In this document: positions 22,008 to 31,469 of the stretch, piece after piece
Numbering within the stretch: position 1 is the first letter of the stretch
Layout of the letters: every line of letters starts with the position of its first letter
NCBI GenBank assembly: GCA_039583875.1
Contig: CM077147.1
Coordinates: 109,538,124 to 109,602,123, forward strand
Source of the DNA: Platanthera guangdongensis
Taxonomy: Eukaryota > Streptophyta > Magnoliopsida > Asparagales > Orchidaceae
DNA: 64,000 bases
Direction of reading: 5' to 3'
The notes under the pieces: model-generated
Told to the model about the DNA's origin: nothing
Databases searched by the model: none
What the model saw: the letters and a program-made list of their open reading frames with translations, nothing else
Made by a program: the position numbers and the translations under genes

Positions 22008-22557
22008 TATATCTGCATATGAATTGTTATGCCTGCAGTGAAGGAATACCACCACCCCGGGAAAGGGGTAGGGTCGTTATAAATTGGTCAGCTGAATGCT
22101 GATCATTGTCGTATTTGCCACCATTGGGTGGGTTGTCCTTGTGCAGGTGCTGGAGAGCCGAGCGGGACATATAAATGCTGAAGTCCCTATTGTTGCTGCT
22201 GCTGCTACTGCTGCTACTAGCCCTTGAAGGCTAAGCTAAAATGTTATGTTTTGTTCATGTGTGGTCGGCCTGCGCGCCGATGTTTGGAAGCCACTTTTGT
22301 AAAGAGTAACTGTAAAGCCATAAGGCCAAGCGACTTTGTATTCGATGTAAATTCCTATATAAATGTGGGTATTTATATCAGTGGACATTCATGGTTGGAG
22401 TTCTGAATTTATGTTAAAAGCTTCCGCTAGAATATTATGAGTTAGGATGCGCAACTCTGATATCAACCCGTGACTTTGCCACCTGTTTTGTAGCATATGG
22501 TGTGGGGCCCGGCCAGACCTCCTATTATATGCTATATGAACGGATGGAGTCGTTACA
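22008..22557 (+). repeat. 3' LTR of Tek-B, second part (550 bp)
   Basis: Continues the Tek-B LTR after Tek-C and its ATGTA duplication. It matches, inverted, the distal part of the Tek-C LTRs and ends GGAGTCGTTACA. The whole Tek-B LTR is then about 2.51 kb. Confidence 0.88.
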
Positions 22558-22558
22558 T

Positions 22559-22645
22559 TGCTAACGGCTCTTATTAGAGCCATTAGCTGCTAACGGCTCT
22601 AATAAGAGTCGTTAGCTGCTAACGGCTCTAATCAGAGCCGTTATC
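22559..22645. repeat. Three tandem 29-bp palindromic units
   Basis: Units at 22559-22587, 22588-22616 and 22617-22645 each read TGCTAACGGCTCT, a 4-base loop, then the reverse complement with one mismatch. Each can fold into a 12-bp hairpin. AACGGCTCT...AGAGCCGTT words are, to my knowledge, seen as subterminal repeats in plant CACTA elements; no CACTA terminus is visible here. Confidence 0.8.
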
Positions 22646-22667
22646 AGCTTGCCCCACTGGCTACTGC

Positions 22668-22703
22668 TGTACAGCAGTACAGTATCTACTGTACTGCTGT
22701 ACA
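22668..22703. repeat. Perfect inverted repeat, 17-bp arms, 2-base loop
   Basis: Arm TGTACAGCAGTACAGTA (22668-22684) is exactly complementary to 22687-22703. It lies just downstream of the three palindromic units. Confidence 0.85.
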
Positions 22704-23005
22704 TAGTGGCAGAGCCTAGGCCATATGCTCAAAATAAAAATAAATTATTCTTTTTATACCCCACCCCTTGTGCCCCCTCCCCCCTCTCTAACTTTCTCTC
22801 ACTCCTTGTTCTTGTACCTGCCCCCTCTCTCACTCTCTTTCACTCTCACTCTCTCTCTCCTACTCTCTCATTCCCCCCAACCCCAACCCGAGCAGCCCCC
22901 CTCCCCCCTCTCACTCACTATCTCTCTCTCAATCTCCAACTCTCTATCTCTCTCTCTCTCTCACTCCCTACAACTCTCGAAGGCTCCCACTCCCTCAATG
23001 ATAAC
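22704..23005. other. Pyrimidine-rich leader of hAT-L (CT microsatellite)
   Basis: Long runs of CTCTCT and CCCC on the plus strand, most marked at 22840-22980. Predicted ORFs here are low-complexity. The block ends just before the hAT-L start codon and is best read as a pyrimidine-rich 5' leader. Confidence 0.5.
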
Positions 23006-23021
23006 ATGGCATCATCCTTCT
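23006..23021 (+). pseudogene. hAT-L transposase, first codons (before the Copia insertion)
   Basis: ATG GCA TCA TCC TT. Taking out Cop-K and one CTTCT copy joins this in frame to 45537 onward, giving a start MASSFSMSGSS that leads into the BED-type N-terminus. The start codon and the rest of the exon are therefore 22.5 kb apart. Confidence 0.7.
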
Positions 23022-23262
23022 TGAAAGAACCTGCCAACCCAATAGTTCATCTCAAACCCAGACGTTGAGATGAAGGGTGGCCGGGTACATGAACACGGAG
23101 GGGAGAAAGCTGCAGACAATGTGGGATTAATCCCAACCACAGGACCGCGGGAATATTCCACCACAGGGGCCCACCAGGGTCAACACCCAGAACTGGAACG
23201 CGGTGGGGAAGCTATAACACGGTCCCATATACACGTGTCCTGCTAGCAAATCAATCTCAACA
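23022..23262 (-). repeat. 3' LTR of Cop-K (241 bp)
   Basis: Minus strand TGTTGAGATTGATTTGC ... GGTTCTTTCA. Same length and ends as 45291-45531. A purine-rich GCGGGGGTG precedes it on the minus strand. Confidence 0.9.
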
Positions 23263-23505
23263 CACCCCCGCAGCAAGACAACCTCCTCTAATACCATGTG
23301 CAAACAGAAAATGGAAGTCCGGAAAATGGACAAACAGAAATTTTTGTATTCCAAAAAAGGTATCAATTACATGGTATAGACTCCCTTTTTATATAATGGA
23401 GGAGATGAGAGAGATTACAAATAAACAATGTGGGACTAAAAAATATCATGCACAAGCAGTTTAGCATAAAAATAAGTCGTCAAGCCGTGTGGTTTGGTGA
23501 ATGGG
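23263..23505 (-). repeat. LTR-like end plus primer site inside Cop-K
   Basis: On the minus strand an LTR-like stretch ends ...TTTCTGTTTGCACA at 23297 and is followed at once by TGGTATTAGAGGAGG, a Met-type primer site, then GGGGGTG and the true 3' LTR. The start of this second LTR is probably at 31461 (TGTTGCAGATTATAG), on the other side of LARD-D. Confidence 0.5.
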
Positions 23506-25199
23506 TGATGCGTTGAACGGCAAGTGTACCGTTCGCACAAGTAATATAAAATGTGTGGCTTTCCCAATTATCGATCTCTTCAAGGAACATAGTAAGGGGG
23601 AGTTAATATCGAGGAGGACTTGAGATTGAAGTCTTTTGGTCGGAGTTAACTAAGGGGTTTTGATGGCTGCGGAAAAGGAAAATAAAATACTAAGAACTAC
23701 TCTTATGCAACGCCGCTATGTGATGCTTCTCCAGGCGTGATGGAAGACTACACGGGCCGCTATGCACCGAATCGCTGGGCGGATGGACGAGTAGGCAAGC
23801 GTAAGAACCAGGATTTGAGGGTCGTAAACACCTCTTCGCTACGCACGCTTCTTGCAATTGCTAGAACGGCAAGAACGGATGGATGGCGGATGGAAGGATG
23901 GTGCAAATCAAGCAACTTAAGCATAAACAATACAAGTTCACATAGACATGAAACTAATAAAGTTTACAACTAAGAGAACATCATCAACACAAAAGTTCTA
24001 ACAGCACATAAACAACAATAAAGGAAGAACAAGGCAAGAGATCGACCTAATCCGAAGTCTTGTTGAGGGTTCGCGGAAGGAATCGCCGGATTGTCAATCC
24101 GCATCCTAGCTCGGTCCTCAACTGCGTTCGGGTTAGAGAAGGGATGTCACTACCTCCCAATAGACATGTCTTCTTCGTGTCACGATCCAGAAGAAAGTTT
24201 CAAGCTTCCCTTCGCTTGTTAGCTATGGCGTCGAAGCCTGAAATAGAGCTTGGAAGATGAAGGAGAAAGCTGAGAGCAAGCACCGGCAAGGTATAAGCTT
24301 CGCGAGTATGGCCGGAGCTTCTCCCCTTGGTGGAAGATGAAGAACGGAGGTGGAAGGGCAGAACTTTGCCCTAAACGATGGCTGGAATGTCCAGAATACG
24401 GATCTCCCTAAAATGGCTGAAAACCTACGCTTAAATAGAAAAAGATCAGAAAAATCGTCACGCTTGACCCGTCGCACGACCGTGCGTGAACCATACGATA
24501 TTCACCCACAGATAATGATCCAGGAAGAAGAAGTGTTGACCCATGCATTTTACTCGTGCACGGGCGATTCCGCCCGTGCGTGAAGGAAAGCGCACGGGTA
24601 AACACAGAGCGTAGGAAAGCATGGAGAAATGGTGGAACCGTGCATTTTACTCGAGCACGAGCGTTTTTGACCGTGCGTGAAGGAAATGCACGATTAACCA
24701 CAGAATGCAAAAACAAGAAGCTACAGGAAAATCGTATGTTTCCTTCACGTACGGTTCCGAAGAAACCGTGCGTTAACCGTGCGTTAAGTTCATCGAGCTC
24801 AGTTCGTCGAGCTCAGCTCGACGTTTCTCCTGCACAAACAAAATGCACGATCACAAAGGATCGTGTGCTAAGAAAACGCACGACCGTGAGTTTTCCTCAA
24901 ACCGTGCATTCCAGCTTTGGGGAAACGCACAACCTACATACAAACCAATAAAACTAAAGAGATCCCTCTAGTATCACAAAAATGCAAAGAAAAACATCTG
25001 GAAAGAGCCCTTGGGGAGCACCATGTGCTTACCCCCAGAAATAGAATGCGCAATTGCACACCCCTGGGCCAAAACAATGCACTATTACTGAAGTGAAACC
25101 CTAAACAAAAATATAACTTTTACAATTGAAAAAATAGTGCACATGCAAGAAAATAAGCTCAGATGAGTCCTAAAAACCCTATATAAACCGGACTCATCA
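23506..25199 (-). repeat. 3' LTR of LARD-D (1694 bp)
   Basis: Minus strand TGATGAGTCCGG ... CAACGCATCA. Strongly similar to 30045-31217 over the shared part. The small ORFs found in both copies at the same place (for example 23737-23973) are not genes. Confidence 0.85.
24460..24920 (-). repeat. Array of CGCACGG/CCGTGCG words (LARD-D 3' LTR)
   Basis: Words such as CCGTGCGTGAAGGAAA and GCACGGGCG...CGCCCGTGC recur; the latter forms a perfect 9-bp hairpin with a 4-base loop near 24560. GTTCGTCGAGCTCAGCTCGACG is another palindromic cluster near 24790-24820. Confidence 0.75.
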
Positions 25200-25211
25200 C
25201 ACCCCCAGACT
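25200..25211 (-). other. Polypurine tract of LARD-D
   Basis: Minus-strand AGTCTGGGGGTG directly before the 3' LTR. A near copy (TCTGGGGGAGAG) occurs inside the element at 28183-28194. Confidence 0.7.
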
Positions 25212-25962
25212 TACCTATTTGCGTGTCCCGAGCAAAAAAATCTATGCAGAAAAAGAAAAAGAAATAGCTAACACAGAAATTGAGATACGGAGTACCATGT
25301 GAAGTCGCATGCTCGTACGCGTAAAAAGATAATAGAGGAAATTTCTAAGTATGCAAAATAATTTACACTTTTCACAATGCGTATCAACATTTTATTATTA
25401 CTCAAAAATGGGATCACTGTGAATCTTTCGGTCACACGTAGGGAGAAAGTAGACTAATCGCTAGGCGAGCATTGCAAAAGATCGGGGCTCAGAATAACCT
25501 CAAAAGGAATCCACCAATGTCGGTGAACATAAGCTTGCCTGTTTGCACTCTCTCCACGGTACTGGCTTGGTTCACACACGAATCAGTAGGACTTTAGGTG
25601 AAGAGATGGGGCTTGGGTTACGGTTAGGTAAACAAAGATAAACAGGAAAGCTACGCACCTAACCCAAATGAACTATCATAAAAGGAATCTATCTGCTAAC
25701 CAAAATACATGCGGGTACACCACACCCCTAGACTTAATTTTTTTAAATATGGGTGTGTGCACCACCTACTCCATAAACAATCTCATTACAAATAGGATTT
25801 TCAATTATACTTTTTCTTTTTTTTTACTTTTCATTTTCACATATATTTTTTTAAAACAGTTTTAACAAATAGAAGCTTCGGAGCACATCCACATATTCAC
25901 ATCTAATAACACTGCATCAACACCCCAACATGAAAAATGAAAAACATTAAAGCTCTACTTGG
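25212..25962. other. Non-coding internal part of LARD-D
   Basis: AT-rich, no ORF with domain signal. A weak copy of the CCCCTAGACTTA polypurine-like motif occurs near 25723. Confidence 0.5.
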
Positions 25963-25967
25963 GTGTG

Positions 25968-27539
25968 TGATGCGTGGATATCAGCAAGCGCACCGGTCGC
26001 ACAAGTAATAAAGTTTGGGAATAAATCCCCGAGTGTCATTCTCTTGAGGAACACAGTAAGGTAGAGTTAATTTCGAGGAGGAATTGAGATTGAAGTCCTA
26101 AGGTCAGAGTTAACTAAGGGGGGTTTTGATATTTGCGGAAAAAGAAAGTAAAAATCTAACAACTACTTCTATGCAACGCCGCTATGCGATGCTTCACCAG
26201 GCGTGATGGAAGACTAGTCGGGCCACTATGCACCGAATCACTAGGAAGATGGGCGAGTTTGCTTGCAGATATGGTGGTGAGAACGGAGGAATGAGGGTCG
26301 TGAGCACCTCTTTGCAACGAACGCCACTAGCAATTGCTAGTGCGGCAAGTGCGGATGGATGGTGGATGGAATATGGCGCAGCTCAAGCAAATATATGAAA
26401 TTACAAATCACAAAGACATGATTTAATAAAAGTGTTTTACAAATAAGCACACATCATCTATAAATAAAGTTTACAACAACACATAAACAACAATAAAGGA
26501 AGAACAAGGCAAGATATCGACCGAATCTGAAGTCTTGCTAAGGATTCACGGTTGGAATCATCGGGTTGTCAATCCGCATCCAAGCTCGGTCATCAACAGC
26601 GTCCGGGGTAGAGAAGGGCTGTCGCCACCTTCCAATGGCCCGTATTCTTCGTGTCACGATAGAGGACGAAAGTTGCAAGCTTTCCTTTGCTTGATGGATA
26701 TGGCGTTGAAGCTTGAAATGAGCCCAAGAGATGATTGAGGAGGCCGAGAGGAAGCTCCGGCTTGGATTTGGCGGTGAAAGCTTTCCCGGAGCACCTCCCT
26801 ACGATGGAAGATTAAGGGGAACGGCGGAACTCTTCCTCGGAGACGAAAACGGCAGAGAAATGTCGAGTGATCTCCCCGGATACCGAATTAGGGCGAGACC
26901 TGCGATATTTATAGAAAGCAGAATTGAGCAATGCGCACGATCACGGGCGCACGACCAGTGGTCGTGCGCACTATGTCCAGTAATCGTGTGCACTGGCATG
27001 GCAAATTAGGAAGAAGAACTGGGATAACGCGCACGAGCAGTGGCGCACGACCAGTTGACGTGCGCACTAAGTTCAATGGTCGTGCGATTACCCCACACAG
27101 GACTCCAGGAAAAGAGGAATCAATGCACACGATCAGTGGCGCACAATCGGTGGTCGTGCGCACTATGTCCAGTGGTCGTGTGATTACCCCAGGCAGATTT
27201 TGGAAATCAGGGTACATTGCGCACGGTCATCGGCGCACGAGTAGTGGTCGTGTGCACTATATTCGATGATCGTGCGCAGTATTCCTGCTTCTAAACGTCT
27301 TTGGAACACGCACACGACCCCTAAACCCAGCACTGATATGTGCAGACATTCCAGACGAGCACAATAAGGAGTACAAACAATAAAAGTACAAAAATACACA
27401 ATCACGGGCCTAAGTGTGCACTTCCTATGGAAATAAAGATAAGATGAAATATATACGAAAACGAACTAAAATTGAAGTGCAAGTGAAGGAAAACAAGCCC
27501 AGATGAGTCCGAAAATAGGTATAAAAAATGGACTCATCA
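25968..27539 (-). mobile_element. LARD-E : solo LTR (1572 bp)
   Basis: Minus strand TGATGAGTCC ... ATCCACGCATCA with GTGTG duplication and no internal region: a solo LTR formed by recombination between two LTRs. Related to the LARD-D LTR (shared ends, the CACAAGTAATA region and the AGTTAACTAAGG region) but clearly a different family in the middle. Confidence 0.85.
26925..27310 (-). repeat. Array of GTGCGCAC palindromic words (LARD-E)
   Basis: Units combine GTGCGCAC, GGTCGTGCGCACTA and GCGCACGACCA, spaced about 30-45 bp. GCGCACGACCA and TGGTCGTGCGC are complementary, so units fold on each other. Confidence 0.8.
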
Positions 27540-27544
27540 GTGTG

Positions 27545-28533
27545 ATACTAGGATCGGCTTTGAGGCTTTGGTGAAATAATGATGGAGCTAAATCAAAAGA
27601 ATGGGTAGGCACAACGGGGCTAGCGAGGATAAGACGGTAGGAATGATACAAAGCTCAACCGGGCCAAAATGATGGGCTACATCACACTCATGCATGACTA
27701 ACCTACAGATATGCTTCAAGAATAGCTTGGGGCAAGTTCTTAGCCAACGAGAAAGACTATCCGTCCTCCCGACTCGAGCATACGAAACTAACGGCCGTGT
27801 ACACACATCCCTATGCTACCGTCAAATTCACACCGGATTCACCAATTTTTGAGTAGAATAAAAATTCTTTACGTAAATAGAAAAATATAAAACTATAAGC
27901 ATACAGAAAAATTAAATATGCGCTAATTTCTACACGAAATGAAAGCACTTGACTAGGAGCACAGCAAGGTCAACATTTTACTCTGTCTCACAATCCTATG
28001 TCAGCACAATAATTTTTTCAAATCATACAAAAGAAACGAGTTTAACTCTTTGCACGCTAACAGCTAAGCACGCGCTCATGTGGGTGCAGTGGTGTGCAAT
28101 GCAATAAACTAATTAAAATAAAAATATAGAAGCTTCTAGTATGCACATGAAATGTACGCGTACAAAAGGTAACTAATAATGACTCTCCCCCAGACTTAGA
28201 CTAAGCTGCACAGCATATGATATAGAAATTTAAATCAGATAGAGATAAGAGAAGAGGTTACCCAATGCTCAGCTGGCGAGCATACCAGAAGACGCTTGAA
28301 AAATAGAAGCAGCTCCGTCATACAAAGAATCACAACCCCGCCAAAACGAATTTACCATGAATACTTGCAGGGGTGAGCTCCGCAAAAACAAAAAAAAAAT
28401 TACAAAATACAAAGAAATACTAAACTAAGTTAGATATGAGAAATAAAAATACAGTAAATAAAAGATAAGTACTGGGGTTACTGTCATCCCAGCACGACTT
28501 ATTCGGCTAAGGAAAAGGTTCTAGCTAATGGGT
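27545..28533. other. Non-coding internal part of LARD-D (3' of the ORF)
   Basis: About 1 kb, AT-rich, no domain-bearing ORF in any frame. A polypurine-like TCTGGGGGAGAG lies at 28183-28194 on the minus strand. Confidence 0.5.
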
Positions 28534-29790
28534 CTATGAAATAAAAAGTGCACAGGTAACTGTTCCAATAGGAAATAAGAAATGGAAATACCTGCCCAAC
28601 ATAGGTAGAGGAAATAGGAAATAAGAAAAGGAGGAGCATTGGTCCTCGCTAGTCTTATCATAAAAAATATCCTTGTCCAGCAAGGTATTGTCCACTATAG
28701 GGAGACGGCAGGAAGAGAGACTAATAAATGGAGCTTCCTCAACAGAGAAGGAATCAACCTCCTCACGAAAGAGGATGCTCTCATCCACGACTTGAGCTGA
28801 AAGCTCCCAGTCTTCCTGAAGCACCTGCAAAGACTCAACCCGCCAAGGCTCAAATAAAGAAGGGGGAGCAAGAAATAAAGGAGAAGAAGAACTAAAATAA
28901 TCAGAAATAGGGGGAGTGGTCCCGGTCTCACTCGCAGTAGGATCCAAACATAGATCACCGTCGGTGTCATATGAGTCATAGCGAGGGGAATCCAAGAGAT
29001 CGAGGTCCTCAGTGGTGGTTTGGACCTCCTCATCCAACAAGGAAGTGAAAACTTCCTCATCAGAAAGGATCTCCTCATCAACACACCTCGGTTCGTCCAC
29101 ATGTTCCAAGACATAATACTTTCCATTTATGAAAATAATATCCTCGTCACACATGGGCACATCCTCAGGCTCAGAATCACAATCCGGCCTAACATCATCA
29201 ACCGACTCACTAAAAATAGGGATAGATAATTCTTGCAAAGAAGGCAGATGGACAACAGTATCAGATAAAATATGTGTGGGTTCCTCCGGGGGTGAATCAA
29301 CAAGAGGGGAAGAGTGCATGGGGAGAGACGGCGTCACAATGTTGTCACACCGATCAGTAGAAAGTCTGATGGGTATATTCGCAGCAGTCCCCCATAAACA
29401 AGGTGTTACTGCGAATATATCATCATAATCAGAAGGGGAAGCCGATTGAGAGGTGGGTGGAACGAATCGGATAGCCGGTTCATCATCATCCTCCAACTGG
29501 CGCTGTCATTCTGCGCAATCTTTCAACACGTGATCTGTGCTATGACAACACAAACACGGTTTTCCATTAATCCTCGGTCCAGGTGGGAGCAGAGAGGAAT
29601 AAGAAAAAGGTGAAGGTGTAGAAGAGAAGTGACCATAAGTATTGGGTATAGTGTATGAAGTACCATAAGAAGACGGTGCTCCATACAATGAACCACGAGA
29701 AATATGCTCACTATCTTCAATGGGGCACTCATCACTACTATGACTATAATCCCCGCACCATCTACAACGGATATTCATATAAGAATACAT
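28534..29790 (-). pseudogene. LARD-D ORF: two zinc knuckles followed by a long acidic tail
   Basis: The ATG at 29790 starts a frame of 94 codons with two CCHC knuckles: CRWCGDYSHSSDEC (residues 9-22) and CLCCHSTDHVLKDC (residues 79-92). They are separated by a Ser/Tyr/Pro-rich linker. A TGA follows at 29506-29508; the same frame stays open for about 320 more codons. That tail is very acidic (DDDE, EPEDVPMCDED, DEEVQTTTEDLD) and ends with a hydrophobic stretch. TGA CAG could be a decayed CGA (Arg) or a leaky UGA-C stop. There is no capsid part: the protein begins at the zinc finger. A nucleocapsid-like RNA-binding role is an inference. Confidence 0.65.
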
Positions 29791-30020
29791 GGTGCAACAA
29801 GAAAGAATTCACTAATAGAAATATTTTAGGCAAAAAATTAACTACACACCAGCAGAAAAAAGAAAAGGACAGCCTGCTGTAGAAAAACTAAAACTAGAAA
29901 AAGAACAAAGAAAAATAAGCAATAAATTCTAAAAACTAAAGCAAAAAAGAAACATGAAATGTACAAAAGGAAAAGGGCTTCTATCTCCTACTCCCTCTCC
30001 AAAAACTCACACGACTGTGT

Positions 30021-30038
30021 TTCCCGGCAACGACGCCA
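30021..30038 (-). other. Primer-binding site of LARD-D (Asp tRNA type)
   Basis: Minus-strand TGGCGTCGTTGCCGGGAA, six bases from the LTR end. It differs at two positions from TGGCGCCGTTGCCGGGGA, the plant tRNA-Asp complement used by Athila/Tat-type Gypsy elements. Confidence 0.82.
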
Positions 30039-30044
30039 AAACCT

Positions 30045-31217
30045 TGATGTGTTGAATGACAAGTGTACCGATCGCACAAGTAATATAAAATGGGTGGCTT
30101 TCCCAAGTATCGATCTCTTCAAGGAACACAGTAAGGGGGGAGTTAATATTGAGGAGGACTTGAGATTGAAGTCCTTTGGTCGAAGTTAACTAAGGGGGTT
30201 TTGATGGCTGCGGAAAAGGAAAATATAATACTAAGAACTACTCATATGCAACGCCGCTATGCGATGCTTTGCCAGGCGGGATGGAAGACTACACGGGCCG
30301 CTATGCACCGAATCGCTGGGCGGATGGACGAGTAGGCAAGCTTAAGAACCAGGATTTGAGGGTCGTAAACACCTCTTCACTACGCACGCTTCTAGCAATT
30401 GCTAGAACGGCAAGAACGGGTGGATGGCGGATGGAAGGATGGCGCAACTCAAGCAACTTAAGCATAAACAATACAAGTTCACATAGACATGAAACTAATA
30501 AAGTTTACAACTAGGAGCACATCATCAACCCAAAAGTTCTAACAGCACATAAACAACAATAAAGGAAGAACAGGGCAAGAGATCGACCGAATCCGAAGTC
30601 TAGTTGAGGGTTCGCGGAAGGAATCGCCGAGTTGTCAATCTGCGTCCTAGCTCGGTCCTCAACTGCATCCAGGGTAGAGAAGGGCTGTCACTACCTCCCA
30701 ATGGACCCGTCTTCTTCATGTCACGATCCGGAAGAAAGTTGCAAGCTTCCCTTCGCTTGTTAGCTATGGCGTCGAAGCTTCAAATAGAGCTTAGAAGATG
30801 AAGGAGAAAGCCGAGAACAAGCACCGACAAGGTATAAGCTTCACAAGCATGGCTGGAGCTTCTCCCCTTGGTGGAAGATGAAGAGCGGAGGTGGAAGGGC
30901 AGAACTTTGCCCTAAAAGATGGCTGGAATGTCCAGAATATGGATCTCCCTAAAGCGGCTGAAAACCTGCGCTTAAATAGAAAAAGATCAGAAAATTGGTC
31001 ACGCACAGTACGTCGTACGATCGTGCATGAACCGTGCGATATTCGCGCGCTGATAGTGATCCAGTAAGAAGAAGCGTTGACCCGTGCGTTTTACTCGCGC
31101 ATGGGCGATTCCACCCGTGCGTGAAGGAAATCGCATGGGTAAACACAGAGCGCAGGAAAGAAGGGAGAAATGGTAGAACCGTGTGTTTTACTCACGCAGG
31201 GCGTTGTTGCCCGTGCG
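30045..31217 (-). repeat. 5' LTR of LARD-D, truncated
   Basis: Minus-strand end ...TTCAACACATCA at 30045. Similar to 23506-24677 and lost beyond about 31217, so the U3 end is missing. The word array at 30995-31217 is the counterpart of 24460 onward. Confidence 0.82.
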
Positions 31218-31311
31218 GTCTAGTGTGGCGGCTTGGTATCTTTCTATTGTGGTTATCGGGCGATTTGCCTATTAATGAGTCCGGTTTATATAGGGTTTTT
31301 AGGACTCATCT
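31218..31311 (+). repeat. Filler plus inverted LARD-D LTR terminus
   Basis: 31218-31272 matches nothing else in the window. 31273-31311 is the 39-bp terminus of the LARD-D LTR (TGATGAGTCCGG..., here TAATGAGTCCGG) in the opposite orientation to the element. Confidence 0.65.
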
Positions 31312-31461
31312 GGCCTCCAAGTTGCCAGGGACAGAATGAAAAACCGCTAGAGCACCAACAGCAACAGGACAACAACAAACCAAAGGAGAGAACCCGGCAG
31401 ACCGCCGGGACTGCAACCCGCCAGAGTCAGACCGCCAGACCCCCGGTCTATAATCTGCAAC
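31312..31461 (-). repeat. Start of a second LTR-like block after the Cop-K RNase H
   Basis: On the minus strand the RNase H frame ends, then comes GAGGGGGAG (polypurine tract), then TGTTGCAGATTATAGACC. This differs from the outer LTR start TGTTGAGATTG. With 23297-23505 it forms a TG...CA block split by LARD-D. Confidence 0.5.
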
Positions 31462-31469
31462 ACTCCCCC

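Larger units (their letters stand above)
8207..22557 (+). mobile_element. Tek-B : Ty3/Gypsy chromovirus, 3' half, split by Tek-C
   Basis: Contains RNase H, integrase with chromodomain-like tail, polypurine tract and 3' LTR. The LTR is in two parts, 10165-12126 and 22008-22557, on either side of the nested Tek-C. Tek-B and Tek-C are the same family: their pol proteins and LTRs align over their length. The 5' half is absent; the sequence joins Tek-A RT at about 8207. Confidence 0.88.
25963..27544. repeat. 5-bp target duplication GTGTG around LARD-E
   Basis: GTGTG at 25963-25967 and 27540-27544, immediately outside the LTR ends. Confidence 0.85.
23506..31311 (-). mobile_element. LARD-D : pol-less LTR element with a zinc-knuckle/acidic ORF
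   Basis: Minus strand. 5' LTR 30045 to about 31217 (truncated), Asp-tRNA primer site, one ORF region (29790-28534), polypurine tract, 3' LTR 23506-25199; a solo LTR of a related family is nested at 25968-27539. No protease, RT, RNase H or integrase was found in any frame, so it must be mobilised in trans. The Asp-type primer site is characteristic of Athila/Tat-type Gypsy elements. The 5' border is damaged and no target duplication could be confirmed. Confidence 0.75.

Noticed and set aside
22703..22720. AGTGGCAGAGCCTAGG as a hAT left end
   Set aside because: It resembles CAGTGGCGGAGCC-type ends but does not match the right end of hAT-L and no target duplication was found.
22649..23068. Plus-strand ORF rich in Ser/Leu/Pro
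   Set aside because: Low-complexity translation of the CT-rich leader of hAT-L.
30021..30038. Possible tRNA-Asp gene
   Set aside because: Only an 18-base complement of the tRNA 3' end next to an LTR; no cloverleaf. It is a primer site, as are the Met-type sites.
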